A stretch of DNA of 35,786 bases from DATDRQ01 sp035291645 (GTDB taxonomy: Bacteria; Chloroflexota; Anaerolineae; Anaerolineales; UBA4823), in NCBI GenBank assembly GCA_035291645.1, contig DATDRQ010000338.1, positions 1 through 35,786 of the forward strand, given 5' to 3'. Shown piece by piece: positions 1 to 8,340 of the stretch. The notes under the pieces were generated by a model. It was not told the DNA's origin. It did not search any database and worked only from the letters and a program-made list of their open reading frames with translations. A program made the position numbers and the translations under genes. Positions within the stretch are counted from its first letter, which is position 1. Each line of letters opens with the position of its first letter.

Positions 1-1160
1 GACTCGGGGGCGGGCAGGATGCCCTCGCTGCGGGTGAACTGTACGGCGGCCTCGAAGGTGCTGAGCTGCGGCACAGACATCGCCTGGACGTACCCGGCGT
101 CCACCAGGGCGGACAGGCTGGGGGCCATGCCGTGGTAGCGCAGCCCGCCGGCGTGGATCGGGGCCGGCACGAAGCTGTGCCCCAGAGTGTGCATCTTAAC
201 CACTGGCCCCGTGCGGGCGGTGTCGCCGTAGTCGAAGGTGTAAGTGCCGCGCGTCAGGGAGGGCGAAGCGTCCGGCTCGACCGCCAGCAGGCGGGCGCGC
301 TGCCCGTCGAGCAGGTTCTGGCGCAGGAATGGGTAGGCCAGCCCGGAGAAGTTCGAGCCGCCGCCCACGCAGCCGATCACCACGTCCGGGTACTCGCCGG
401 CCAGGTCCATCTGCATGAGGGCCTCCTCGCCGACGACCGTCTGGTGCAGGATGACGTGGTTGAGCACCGAACCCAGGCTGTACTTCTTGGCCCCGCCGGA
501 GGTGGCGGCGACTTCGGCCGCCTCGGAGATGGCGATGCCGAGCGAGCCGGGGCTGTCCGGGTCCTGCGCGAGCAGGGAGCGCCCGAACTGGGTACGGTCG
601 GAGGGGCTGGCGAAGACCTGCGCCCCGTAGGTCTCCATCAGGATGCGCCGGTAGGGTTTCTGCTGGTAGGAGATCTTGACCATGTAGACTTCCAGGTCGA
701 GGTCGAAGAAGCTGCAGGCCAGGGCCAGGGCCGAGCCCCACTGCCCGGCACCGGTCTCGGTGGTGAGGGCCTTCGTGCCGGCGATCTTGTTGTAGTAGGC
801 CTGGGCGATGGCGGTGTTAGGCTTGTGGCTGCCGGCGGGCGAAGCGCCTTCGTACTTGTAGTAGATGTGGGCCGGGGTGTCGAGGGCTTTCTCCAGGCGG
901 CGGGCGCGCAGCAGCGGGGTGGGGCGGTAGAGCTTGTAGATTTCCCTAACCTCTTCCGGGATCTGGATGTAGCGCTCCTGGCTGATCTCCTGAAGAATCA
1001 GGTTCATCGGGAAGAGCACCGATAGGAAGTCCGGGGTGACCGGCTCCAGGGTGCCCGGGTGCAGCACGGGTGCCGGGGCGACGGGCGTGTCGGCGTTCAG
1101 GTTGTACCAGTTGCGGGGCAGGTCGGATTCGGACAGCAGGAAGCGGGTCTGGTCGGACAT
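1..1160 (-). CDS. trpB: TrpB2-type tryptophan synthase beta chain (3' end outside window)
   Basis: This PLP enzyme joins indole and serine to make tryptophan. The frame is open from an ATG at 1160 to the left edge (386 codons), so the C-terminus is not in the window. The ATG follows GGAGG with 8 nt spacing. Residues 79-86 (RPTPLLRA) and 109-117 (AGSHKPNTA) are the PLP-site region, and Lys113 should form the Schiff base. A glycine-rich GCVGGGSN motif further on should bind the cofactor phosphate. The long N-terminal part before RPTPL and the SHKPNTA wording match the TrpB2 branch (TrpB-like PLP enzyme) rather than TrpB1, which pairs with TrpA. No trpA is adjacent, as is usual for TrpB2. The T-box upstream reads a Trp codon, which independently supports a role in tryptophan supply. 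Family assignment is firm; the physiological role (biosynthesis or indole salvage) is inferred. Confidence 0.93.
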   Translation of the reverse strand, partial: MSDQTRFLLSESDLPRNWYNLNADTPVAPAPVLHPGTLEPVTPDFLSVLFPMNLILQEISQERYIQIPEEVREIYKLYRPTPLLRARRLEKALDTPAHIYYKYEGASPAGSHKPNTAIAQAYYNKIAGTKALTTETGAGQWGSALALACSFFDLDLEVYMVKISYQQKPYRRILMETYGAQVFASPSDRTQFGRSLLAQDPDSPGSLGIAISEAAEVAATSGGAKKYSLGSVLNHVILHQTVVGEEALMQMDLAGEYPDVVIGCVGGGSNFSGLAYPFLRQNLLDGQRARLLAVEPDASPSLTRGTYTFDYGDTARTGPVVKMHTLGHSFVPAPIHAGGLRYHGMAPSLSALVDAGYVQAMSVPQLSTFEAAVQFTRSEGILPAPE

Positions 1161-1230
1161 TTCGGGTTCCTCCGTTTCGTCGAACGAAAAGATGGTAGGC
1201 CGGCGCAGCTGCGCCGGTTAGGGGACGGGG

Positions 1231-1270
1231 GAAAACAAAACGCGCCCGTCCCTGGCCTGGGGACGAACGC
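1231..1270 (-). terminator. T-box attenuation terminator
   Basis: On the minus strand an 11-bp stem, GCGTTCGTCCC (1270-1260) with GGGACGGGCGC (1252-1242), encloses a 7-nt loop and is followed by GTTTTGTTTT. Two G-U pairs are included. It lies just after the T-box motif and 70 nt before the trpB start, which is the position of a conditional terminator. Confidence 0.9.
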
Positions 1271-1569
1271 TGGGTCCGTGGTGCCACCCCGGTTAGGCTG
1301 GCAAATTAACGAAAAATCCCGCCGGTGTAGCGACGGGGCGGGCCAGCCTCACTCGATTTGCGGGTACGGCCTAAATGGCTTATACCCTTTGCCTGGATAA
1401 CGGCGGCAACTCCGGCGCGGGCTAGTGCACTCTGTTGAGGTGGTTCACCCTGCGACTCCGAGGTCCATTCGGCGCCGGCGTGTGGGCGGGCATCTCACCT
1501 GGTTCCCGCTCTCTGGGCCGTCGTTTCGGCGCTTACTCGTCCTCATCGACGTCTTTGTGGTATCGGTTG
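1231..1569 (-). ncRNA. tRNA-Trp T-box leader of trpB
   Basis: On the minus strand all canonical T-box parts occur in order. They are the Stem I base with the AGTA S-turn (1537-1534), the AG-bulge motif AGAGAG (1514-1509), the distal-loop motif GGTG (1499-1496), a specifier context GAATGGACC with UGG at 1467-1465, and the T-box sequence GGGTGGCACCACGG ending near 1276. An intrinsic terminator follows (1270-1231). UGG is the tryptophan codon, matching the downstream trpB. The base after UGG in the antiterminator bulge is C, which would pair with the G discriminator of bacterial tRNA-Trp. By family knowledge, uncharged tRNA-Trp binds and stabilises the antiterminator, so trpB is read when tryptophan is scarce. 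Confidence 0.93.
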
Positions 1570-1575
1570 TGCTGG

Positions 1576-1603
1576 ATTATATGCCAAAAGGGGGAGTTGT
1601 CAA
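1576..1603 (-). promoter_or_regulatory. Sigma-70-type promoter of the T-box/trpB unit
   Basis: On the minus strand TTGACA (1603-1598) is separated by 16 nt from TATAAT (1581-1576). Both hexamers are perfect consensus. Transcription should begin near 1569, just before the T-box Stem I. Confidence 0.9.
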
Positions 1604-1642
1604 GGATCGCCAGATTAAAAAATTTGACAATTCAGGTCCAAA

Positions 1643-2164
1643 TCAGGATTCAGCGCCGGGTTTTATCCCGGTCGTGACTCTGTGCAGGCGGTAATAAGTG
1701 AAGGGATACTGGTTTTTCTCGTCCGGTTCCTGGGAGACCTGCTCGACCACGCGCCACTCACGAAGATCGAACGCCGGAAAATACACGTCCACCTCGACTT
1801 CAGCGCGTACGTGGGTCAGGTAGATGCGGTCGGCCAAAGGCAGGGCCAGGGCGAAGATCTGGCCTCCGCCGATGACGAAGGCCTCCGTCTCGCCGCGGCT
1901 CTTGACCAGGGCCAGGGCTTCTTCGAGCGAGTGGGTAACCAGGCAGCCCTCTGGGTGGTAGTCTGGGTTGCGGGTGATCACGATCATGGTGCGACCCGGT
2001 AACACACCTCCGATCGAATCCCAGGTCACCCGGCCCATGAGCAGGTGGTGGCCCATGGTGATGGCTTTGAAGCGCTTCAGGTCGGCGGAGAGGTGCCAGG
2101 GCAGGCCGCCGCGCAGGCCGATGCCATTGCGCTCGTCCATGGCGACCAGCAGGGAGACGATCAC
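1643..2164 (-). CDS. folA: Dihydrofolate reductase
   Basis: It reduces dihydrofolate to tetrahydrofolate with NADPH, recycling the dihydrofolate that thymidylate synthase produces. The GTG start at 2164 is chosen because it overlaps the thyA stop as GTGA, giving 173 residues, close to the family norm of about 160. A longer open frame upstream runs antiparallel inside thyA codons and is not real. Visible motifs are the N-terminal VSLLVAMDERNGIG strand, GLPWHLSADLKRFK (the Asp is the acidic substrate-binding residue), MGRVTWDSIG, PGRTMIVITRN and VIGGGQIFALAL. These are the standard DHFR folate- and NADPH-binding segments. It is very probably co-translated with thyA. Confidence 0.95.
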   Translation of the reverse strand: MIVSLLVAMDERNGIGLRGGLPWHLSADLKRFKAITMGHHLLMGRVTWDSIGGVLPGRTMIVITRNPDYHPEGCLVTHSLEEALALVKSRGETEAFVIGGGQIFALALPLADRIYLTHVRAEVEVDVYFPAFDLREWRVVEQVSQEPDEKNQYPFTYYRLHRVTTGIKPGAES

Positions 2165-2955
2165 ACCGAGACCTCGGCCTTGATGTGCGGGTGGGCGGTG
2201 TAGTCCAACAGCTCGAAGTCTTCGTACTGGAAGTCGAAGATCGACTTCACCTGCGGGTTGATCTTCATGTGGGGCAGGGGGTAGGGCTGGCGGGTGATTT
2301 GCAGGCGGGCCTGCTCGAGGTGATTCAGGTACAGGTGCAGGTCGCCGAAGGTGTGGACGAACTCGCCCGGCTGCAGATCGCAGACCTGGGCGACCATCAG
2401 GGTGAGCAGAGCGTAGGAGGCGATGTTGAAGGGCACGCCCAGGAAGGCGTCCGCCGAGCGCTGGTAGAGCTGGCAGGACAGCCGCCCACCGGCGACGTAG
2501 AACTGGAACAGCAGGTGGCAGGGCGGCAGCGCCATGGCTTCGATCTCGGCTACGTTCCAGGCGCTGACGATCAGCCGGCGTGAATGGGGATTGGTCTTGA
2601 GCTGCTCGATCACCTGGGCGATCTGGTCGATAGTTTGCCCGCCGGGGGCCTGCCAGGCGCGCCACTGGGCGCCGTAGACCGGGCCCAGCTCGCCCTGCTC
2701 GTCGGCCCACTCGTTCCAGATGCGCACGCCGCGCTCCTGCAGGTAGCGTACGTTGGTATCGCCGTTCAGGATCCAGAGCAGCTCGTAAATGATGGACTTA
2801 ACGTGCAGCTGCTTGGTGGTAAGCAGGGGGAAGCCGGCCTGCAGGTCGTAGCGCGCCTGGTAGCCGAAGACGGACAGGGTGCCTGTGCCGGTGCGGTCCT
2901 CTTTGCGAAGGCCGTGATCGAGGATATGTCGGAGCAGGTCCAGGTACTGCTGCAT
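2161..2955 (-). CDS. thyA: Thymidylate synthase
   Basis: It methylates dUMP to dTMP using methylene-tetrahydrofolate. With the ATG at 2955 it is 264 residues, the same length as E. coli ThyA. That ATG sits 8 nt after AGGAGG, so the ATG 30 nt further upstream is not preferred. Visible motifs include EDRTGTGTLSVFG near the N-terminus, the catalytic cysteine in LPPCHLLFQFYV, RSADAFLGVPFNIASYALL and DLHLYLNH. The stop overlaps the folA start by 4 nt. Upstream is a palindromic repeat (3005-3108) and no convincing promoter. Confidence 0.97.
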   Translation of the reverse strand: MQQYLDLLRHILDHGLRKEDRTGTGTLSVFGYQARYDLQAGFPLLTTKQLHVKSIIYELLWILNGDTNVRYLQERGVRIWNEWADEQGELGPVYGAQWRAWQAPGGQTIDQIAQVIEQLKTNPHSRRLIVSAWNVAEIEAMALPPCHLLFQFYVAGGRLSCQLYQRSADAFLGVPFNIASYALLTLMVAQVCDLQPGEFVHTFGDLHLYLNHLEQARLQITRQPYPLPHMKINPQVKSIFDFQYEDFELLDYTAHPHIKAEVSV

Positions 2956-3004
2956 GGCGGCCTCCTGGGAAGATATAGAATTCAAACGATCAATACATCA
3001 TTGT

Positions 3005-3108
3005 TACTGCGAGCGGAGCGGGGCGAACTGCGTTCGCACGCAATCTCCTCAACAGCCTTCCAGTGAGATTGCTTCGGTCGCTGCGCTCTCTCGCAACGAC
3101 ATCAGGAA
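3005..3108. repeat. Imperfect palindromic intergenic repeat
   Basis: The stretch starts with TTACTGCGAGCGGAGCGGGG and ends with its imperfect inverse, GGTCGCTGCGCTCTCTCGCA. GCAATCTC and GAGATTGC form the inner arms around a loop near 3050-3070. The wording (GCGAGCG...GCAATCTC / GAGATTGCTTCG...CTCGCAA) is that of a dispersed, REP/MITE-like palindrome common in several environmental bacterial phyla. Only one copy is in this window. It lies between ribF and thyA and may fold in RNA and act as a boundary. Confidence 0.6.
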
Positions 3109-3121
3109 CTATTGAATATTA

Positions 3122-4060
3122 TCAAAGTTCGCTCAGGCGAGAGTCAAGGTACTGGCGGGCGCGGGTTTTGTCGATCCGGATCTGGGCTACCAGGTCTTCG
3201 ACGCTGGGGAAACGCTGCTCGTCGCGCAGGCGGGAGAGGAAGTCCAGGTTTAAATTTTTCCCATACAGGTCACCTGCGTAGTCGAGCAGGTGGGTTTCGA
3301 CGCGTGGCGGCACCGGGCCGGTCTCGAAGGTGGGTCGCACGCCGACGTTGGTGACGGCGCCCCTGGGTTTCTCATCCAGCCATGCCCGGCAGACGTAAAC
3401 GCCCGCCTGGGGGATAGCGCGCTCAGCCCACAATTCCAGGTTGGCGGTCGGGACGCCGATCAACCGGCCGCGCCCATCTCCAGGGACGACCACGCCGTTG
3501 ACCTGGTAGGGCCGGCCGAGCAGCCGGCTGGCCTGCTCGATATCCCCGGCTGCCAGGGCGGCGCGGATGCGGCTGGAGGAGACGGGGACTCCTTCCATCT
3601 CGAAGGCGGGGAAACTCTCGACCGTAAAGCCGAGGGTTTCCGCGATCGTCCTTAAGTGGGCAACGTTCCCCTCCCGGTTATGACCCAGGGCGAAGTCATG
3701 CCCGACCAGCAGGTGGACCATGTCCAGGTGGTCCTTGAGCTGCTGCACGAAGTCTCCGGCGGAAGTGGCGGCGACCTCCCGGTTGAAAGGATAGGTGATG
3801 ACTACATCCGCGCCGTGCTGTGCCAGCAGGTGCGCCCGTTCTTCCGGATTGGTCAGGTAAAAAGGCTCTGTACGCCGGCCTAGCACGATTGCCGGGTGGG
3901 GATAAAACGTTAAGACAACTGCCAGAGTCCCATTTGCATGGGCTCCGGCAGCCAATTTATGCACGATCTCCTGGTGACCCCGGTGGACGCCATCGAAGGT
4001 TCCGATGGTCAACCAGGTGTTTTCCAGGTGCACATCCTCCAGGTCTGGGTAATGACGCAT
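3122..4060 (-). CDS. ribF: Bifunctional riboflavin kinase/FAD synthetase
   Basis: It phosphorylates riboflavin to FMN and adenylates FMN to FAD. The N-terminal FAD-synthetase half has the nucleotidyl-transferase signature GTFDGVHRGH (residues 20-29), VVLTFYPHP, and later SSSRIRAALAAGD. The C-terminal riboflavin-kinase half has PYQVNGVVVPGDGRGRLIGVPTANL and the AVTNVGVRPTF segment. At 312 residues it has the usual two-domain length. It is the last gene of the nusA-infB-truB block, 28 bp after truB; ribF downstream of truB is a common bacterial order. The ATG at 4060 has no clear Shine-Dalgarno, so the start is probable rather than proven. Confidence 0.95.
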   Translation of the reverse strand: MRHYPDLEDVHLENTWLTIGTFDGVHRGHQEIVHKLAAGAHANGTLAVVLTFYPHPAIVLGRRTEPFYLTNPEERAHLLAQHGADVVITYPFNREVAATSAGDFVQQLKDHLDMVHLLVGHDFALGHNREGNVAHLRTIAETLGFTVESFPAFEMEGVPVSSSRIRAALAAGDIEQASRLLGRPYQVNGVVVPGDGRGRLIGVPTANLELWAERAIPQAGVYVCRAWLDEKPRGAVTNVGVRPTFETGPVPPRVETHLLDYAGDLYGKNLNLDFLSRLRDEQRFPSVEDLVAQIRIDKTRARQYLDSRLSEL

Positions 4061-4088
4061 ATGCGCAGGTTGGAGGCGGCCAAAAGGC

Positions 4089-5045
4089 TCAGGTCTGGAA
4101 GAAGACCTTACGCGGCTGCCACTCGCCGCTCTCCTCGTCGAACTCCAGCAAAGCGACCAAATCGCCCTGCTGGCTGATGCCGCGCGCCCAGCCGGTAGCG
4201 CCCGGTTCGGCGGGAACGCGGTGCCCGTGACGAATCAGCTCGACCTGATCGGCGTCCAGCTCGACCATCGGCCAGTCGCCCAACGCGTCGGCGGCAGGGA
4301 TCAGGAATTTATACCAGTCGCCGGCGTCGAAGGATTCCTTCAGGCGGCGCAGCTGGACGGCATCCCGCAGGGTGAAGCGCCCGCTCTTGGTGCGGCGCAG
4401 GCCGATCAGGTGAGCTCCGGTGCCGAGGGATTTGCCCAGGTCATTGGCCAGCGAGCGGACGTATGTCCCGGAGGAGCAGTAGACGTCGATGACTACCTCG
4501 GGTGGGGCCCACTCCAGGATATCCAGGCTGTAGACCTGGATCTTGCGCGGCTCCAGGTCGATCGGCTCGCCCTCGCGGGCAAACTCATACGCTTTTTTGC
4601 CCTTCACCTTCACGGCGGAGTAAGGCGGAGGCACCTGCTCGATCTCTCCAACGAAATTCTGCAGGATATCAAAGAAGTGGTCTTCTGTTATATGATTCAC
4701 CGGGGAAGAGGCGGTGATTCTGCCTTCTGCGTCATAGGTATCTGTGGAACTGCCCAGGTGGATGGTGGCCTGGTAACGTTTATCGGAGGCGGAGACGTAC
4801 TCGCTCAGGCGAACTGCTGGCCCGATCAAGATCACCAGGACCCCGGAGGCGCGGGGATCGAGGGTTCCGGTGTGTCCAGCGCGGCGTATGCCGGTACCAC
4901 GGCGAACGATCTGGACCACGTCGTGCGAGGTCAGTCCGATCGGTTTATCGATCACCAGGACCCCGGATACAACGTTTTTCATTTGATCCTTGTCCATATC
5001 ATTTTCCCCGTTCATATTTCGATTAAAAAGGTGAGGACTGTTCAC
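4089..5045 (-). CDS. truB: tRNA pseudouridine-55 synthase
   Basis: It makes pseudouridine 55 in the tRNA T-loop. Visible are GVLVIDKPIGLTSHDVV, the catalytic-Asp motif GHTGTLDPRASGVL, and downstream YSAVKVKGKKAYEFAREG and SSGTYVRSLANDLG, all TruB hallmarks. The GTG start at 5045 overlaps the preceding stop as GTGA, which suggests coupling. It gives a 21-residue polar leader before the first conserved segment. Internal ATGs at residues 11, 17 and 22 (the last preceded by AAGGA) are possible alternative starts that would give a more typical N-terminus. Confidence 0.95.
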   Translation of the reverse strand: MNSPHLFNRNMNGENDMDKDQMKNVVSGVLVIDKPIGLTSHDVVQIVRRGTGIRRAGHTGTLDPRASGVLVILIGPAVRLSEYVSASDKRYQATIHLGSSTDTYDAEGRITASSPVNHITEDHFFDILQNFVGEIEQVPPPYSAVKVKGKKAYEFAREGEPIDLEPRKIQVYSLDILEWAPPEVVIDVYCSSGTYVRSLANDLGKSLGTGAHLIGLRRTKSGRFTLRDAVQLRRLKESFDAGDWYKFLIPAADALGDWPMVELDADQVELIRHGHRVPAEPGATGWARGISQQGDLVALLEFDEESGEWQPRKVFFQT

Positions 5046-6028
5046 CCTTGTTTAATCCCTTCAAAATTATAAATGTTTTCGCTGAACAACTGGCGCGTGG
5101 CTGAGAGCACCTGCTCCTGGACTTCCTGCAGGCCGCCTGCGACCTCTGCACCCGCGGCAGCTGCATGTCCGCCGCCGCCAAACTGCACGGCTAGCTGGGA
5201 GACGTCGAGGCCGGGTTTCGACCGCCAGCTGACTTTGACGTGCCCATTCGGCTGCTCCACAAAAATTACGATGAGGTCGATATCCTCCACAGTGGTTAGA
5301 ACATTGATCAGGTCGGCGTCATCTCGGCCCAGGTAACCGGCGTTACGCCGGTCGGTCATGGAAAGGGTGGTCCAGGCGAGCCTGCCATCCTTTTGCAGGA
5401 CCGATAAGCCTGCGCCCCAAAACCGGGCAGCTTCGAAGGACCGGCGGAGCAGTCCGGCGAAGTACAGGCTGGGAAGATCTCCGCCCGCTTCGATCAAATC
5501 CGCGGCGACTCGCAGGGCGCGCGGGGTCATATTATAAGTCCTAAATCCGAGCGTATCGGTGATTAATCCAAATAACAAGGCATCTGCGGAAGGCTTGCTG
5601 AGCGGTAGGCCGAACAGGGGCAGGTACCGGGCCAGCATCTCGGCGGTCGCCACGGCTTCCACCTCGATCAGGTTGATCCTGGCAAAGCTCAGGTTGGTCG
5701 GATGGTGATCGATGTTGAGGTCGGGGGTAGGGTGACCGTTCAGGGCGCTGCCGGAGCGCTCGAAATCAGAGCAATCCAGCACCACGCTCAGGTCGAAGTC
5801 TCCTTCCGGCTTTTTGCGGATCTGCTGGCTGCCCTCCAGGAAGCGGAAAGCAGCCGGTACGCCGTCTGAAAGAATCATTTGGACCTGTTTTCCAGCCTCC
5901 TTCAAGCTCAACCCCAGTCCAAGCAAAGACCCGATCGCATCCCCATCCGGGCGGATATGCGAGGTGACCAGGATGCGCTGGGCAGCGAGCAGGGCTTGCC
6001 TGGCCTGGTCTAACGGCGTATTATCCAT
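5042..6028 (-). CDS. DHH/DHHA1 phosphoesterase, NrnA-like oligoribonuclease/pAp phosphatase
   Basis: Members of this family degrade nanoRNAs and dephosphorylate 3'-phosphoadenosine 5'-phosphate. The DHH domain is visible as ILVTSHIRPDGDAIGS near the N-terminus, VVLDCSDF, and NIDHHPTN (the DHH triad). The DHHA1 domain ends with FGGGGHAAAAGA. At 328 residues from the ATG at 6028 it matches NrnA. That ATG overlaps the rbfA stop by 8 nt and follows GGAGAAGAG; an upstream in-frame start at 6067 would push far into rbfA and is less likely. A DHH gene between rbfA and truB is a common arrangement in Gram-positive and related genomes. Whether it acts mainly on nanoRNA or pAp cannot be read from sequence. 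Confidence 0.88.
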   Translation of the reverse strand: MDNTPLDQARQALLAAQRILVTSHIRPDGDAIGSLLGLGLSLKEAGKQVQMILSDGVPAAFRFLEGSQQIRKKPEGDFDLSVVLDCSDFERSGSALNGHPTPDLNIDHHPTNLSFARINLIEVEAVATAEMLARYLPLFGLPLSKPSADALLFGLITDTLGFRTYNMTPRALRVAADLIEAGGDLPSLYFAGLLRRSFEAARFWGAGLSVLQKDGRLAWTTLSMTDRRNAGYLGRDDADLINVLTTVEDIDLIVIFVEQPNGHVKVSWRSKPGLDVSQLAVQFGGGGHAAAAGAEVAGGLQEVQEQVLSATRQLFSENIYNFEGIKQG

Positions 6029-6404
6029 CCGACTGATTCTCTTCTCCAGCCCCGCCAGGTAAGACATTCAGATCATCGAGCAGGCGTTCAATGGTATCGG
6101 CGTGCTCTGGGGTCGGATCCCAGTGAAAGCGCAGGCGGGGCATGCTGCGCAGATCGATCCGGCGCGCCAGCGCGGTGCGCAAATAGCCAGCCGCATGTTG
6201 CAATCCATCGATCACCTCGGCCGAGCGCTCGGAGCCCTCCAGGGAAGAAGCGTAAACGTCGGCGAACGCCAATTCGCGATCCACGGTGACGTCTGTGACG
6301 AAGATACCCTCCAGGCGGGGATCCTGCACCTCCTGGATCATCATCTCGGATAATTCTTCACGAATGCGGTCGGCGATGCGTTGGGAACGGAGTTTAGAAA
6401 CCAC
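6021..6404 (-). CDS. rbfA: Ribosome-binding factor A
   Basis: This is a 30S maturation factor that binds near the 16S rRNA helix 1 region. The 127 residues show the single KH-like fold with the typical N-terminus (SQRIADRIREELSEMM), DPRLEGIFVTDVTVDRELAFADVYAS, and LARRIDLRSMPRLRFHWD. The GTG start at 6404 follows GAGGAAGA at a reasonable distance and lies 27 nt after infB. Its last codons overlap the start of the DHH gene. The infB-rbfA order is almost universal, which supports the call. Confidence 0.95.
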   Translation of the reverse strand: MVSKLRSQRIADRIREELSEMMIQEVQDPRLEGIFVTDVTVDRELAFADVYASSLEGSERSAEVIDGLQHAAGYLRTALARRIDLRSMPRLRFHWDPTPEHADTIERLLDDLNVLPGGAGEENQSDG

Positions 6405-6431
6405 GCGTCTGATCTTCCTCGGGCGCTGGTT

Positions 6432-8222
6432 CTAGGCAATCGCCACGCGCTCGACAATATAGCACTCCAGGATATCTCCCGGCTGAAAGTCATTGAATCC
6501 CTTGAGACCGACGCCGCACTCGAAGCCGGCGCGCACCTCGCGGACGTCATCCTGGAGGTGTTTTAGAGAAGAGATATCGCCTTTGAAGACTTCCTGACCG
6601 TGACGCACAACACGTATGTGGGCGTTGCGGCGCAGTTCCCCATCCAGGACCCGGCAGCCGGCGATGTTGCCGACCTTGGAGATGCGGAAAATGGCGCGCA
6701 CCTCGGCCCGGCCGATGGTAGTCTCCTTGATCTCCGGCTCGAGCATACCCTTGAGAGCTTTCTCGATGTCCTCGGTGAGCCGGTAGATGATATTGTAACG
6801 GCGGATGGAGATGCCCTCAGTTTCAGCCAGGCGCTGGGCAGCGGTATCAGCCTCGACGTTGAAGCCGATCACGATGGCGTGGGAGGCCGCTGCCAGCATC
6901 ACATCGCTCTCGCTGATGTTGCCAGTCTCGGCGTGCAGGATGTTTATTGAGATATCTCCGGTTTTCATATCCTGCAGTGATGAAACGATCGGTTCCAGAG
7001 AACCCTGCACATCCGCCTTGATGATCAGGCGCAGCTCGCGCACTTCCCCGGCCTGGAAGCGGTCGAAGAGCTGCTCGAGCGACAGGGTGGTTTTCTGGCT
7101 GGCGGCCAAGGTGGCCTTGTTCAGCTTGCGCTCTTCAACCAGCGTACGCGCTTCCCGGTCCGACTCGACCACCCGAAAGAGGTCGCCGGCATGAGGCACA
7201 TCGTTCAAACCCATGACAGCCACCGGGTCAGATGGCGCAGCTTTGCGGACGCGGTGACCTTTCGGGTCGAACATCGCCCGCAGCCGCCCGTAAGCGGTGC
7301 CGACGACGACCACGTCGCCGACGTTCAACGTGCCATTCTGGACCAGCAGGGTGGCCAGCACGCCTTTGGCGCGGTCTACCTCTGCCTCGATTACCGTCCC
7401 GATCACCCGCCCATCCGGGTTTGCCTGGATCTCGGTATTGTCAGCGACGAGCAGGATGGCCTCCAGCAGGTCCTCGATCCCCTGCTGGCGTTTGGCGGAG
7501 AGGGGAACGACGATGGTGTCGCCGTCCCAGTCGTCGGGCACCAGCCCGATCTCGGCCAATTGCTGGCGGACGCGGTCCTGGTCTGCATTGGGTCTATCGA
7601 TCTTATTGAGTGCGACCAGGATGGGGACGTGGGCTGCCTTGGCGTGGGCGACGGCTTCCTTGGTTTGGGGCATCACCCCATCGTCGGCGGCCACGACCAG
7701 CACGACGATGTCGGCTCCTTGAGCGCCGCGGGCGCGCATGGCGGTGAAGGCAGCATGCCCGGGTGTGTCCAGGAAAGTGATGGTGCGACCGTTATGCTCG
7801 ACCTGGTAAGCGCCAATATGTTGGGTAATGCCACCCGCTTCGCCGGCGGCGACTTCGGTATGTCGAATCGCGTCCAACAGGGTCGTCTTCCCGTGATCGA
7901 CGTGGCCTAAGATTGTGACCACTGGTGGGCGATTGGCGAGCGATTTTGGATCTTCGCCGGCGATCAACTGCCGCCAAAGCGGGATCTCACCCTGGTCTTC
8001 CTCTTTCGATTGAGGGGTCTCCAGGGTCGCCTCGTAGCCCATCTCCGCGGCGATGATCGCAGCAGTGTCGAAATCGATCTGCTGGTTTATGTTGGCCATG
8101 ACGCCATTGGCCATTAACAGTTTAATCACGTCGATTGGGCTGGCTTCGATACTGGTAGCCAGTTCCCGCACCGTGATCGTCGAGGGTAGTTCGATTGTCT
8201 TCGTCCGCCCGTTCTCTCCCAT
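6432..8222 (-). CDS. infB: Translation initiation factor IF-2
   Basis: This GTPase places fMet-tRNA on the 30S subunit and drives subunit joining. The start ATG at 8222 is preceded by AGGAGGT. Residues 10-60 form the IF2_N domain (ITVRELATSIEASPIDVIKLL). The G domain has G1 GHVDHGKT (106-113), G3 DTPGH (152-156) and G4 NKID (206-209), followed by domains II, IF2-C1 and a C-terminal domain II repeat. At 596 residues it lacks the long variable N-terminal extension of E. coli IF2, so it is a short-form IF-2. It sits downstream of nusA-ylxR and 27 nt before rbfA. The 118-nt gap before it is discussed separately. Confidence 0.98.
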   Translation of the reverse strand: MGENGRTKTIELPSTITVRELATSIEASPIDVIKLLMANGVMANINQQIDFDTAAIIAAEMGYEATLETPQSKEEDQGEIPLWRQLIAGEDPKSLANRPPVVTILGHVDHGKTTLLDAIRHTEVAAGEAGGITQHIGAYQVEHNGRTITFLDTPGHAAFTAMRARGAQGADIVVLVVAADDGVMPQTKEAVAHAKAAHVPILVALNKIDRPNADQDRVRQQLAEIGLVPDDWDGDTIVVPLSAKRQQGIEDLLEAILLVADNTEIQANPDGRVIGTVIEAEVDRAKGVLATLLVQNGTLNVGDVVVVGTAYGRLRAMFDPKGHRVRKAAPSDPVAVMGLNDVPHAGDLFRVVESDREARTLVEERKLNKATLAASQKTTLSLEQLFDRFQAGEVRELRLIIKADVQGSLEPIVSSLQDMKTGDISINILHAETGNISESDVMLAAASHAIVIGFNVEADTAAQRLAETEGISIRRYNIIYRLTEDIEKALKGMLEPEIKETTIGRAEVRAIFRISKVGNIAGCRVLDGELRRNAHIRVVRHGQEVFKGDISSLKHLQDDVREVRAGFECGVGLKGFNDFQPGDILECYIVERVAIA

Positions 8223-8340
8223 AAGGCACCTCCTACTGTCCGTCTTGCGCGCCCAAATGGGCCAGCCAGGCAGACGAGTTTATGTAGTCATTTCTCGACA
8301 CTCCCCTTGCTTGCTGACTCTACCTGCTTGAAGAACACTT
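8223..8340 (-). other. ylxR-infB intergenic spacer without ylxQ
   Basis: In many genomes an L7Ae-like gene (ylxQ) sits here. This 118-nt spacer holds no open frame with a start codon of useful length and no recognisable L7Ae residues. I see only the infB Shine-Dalgarno (AGGAGGT, about 8228-8234) and no clear promoter or terminator. Confidence 0.6.

Noticed and set aside
132..1025. Plus-strand open frame of 297 codons
   Set aside because: It is the antisense of trpB; the minus frame has clear PLP-enzyme motifs, an RBS and a T-box.
1604..1642. Terminator after folA
   Set aside because: Only a weak ATTTG/CAAAT pairing before a T-run is present; too short to call.
2164..2710. N-terminal extension of folA reading back into thyA
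   Set aside because: The extra 180 codons lie in a shifted frame within thyA, lack DHFR motifs, and the GTGA overlap gives a natural start.
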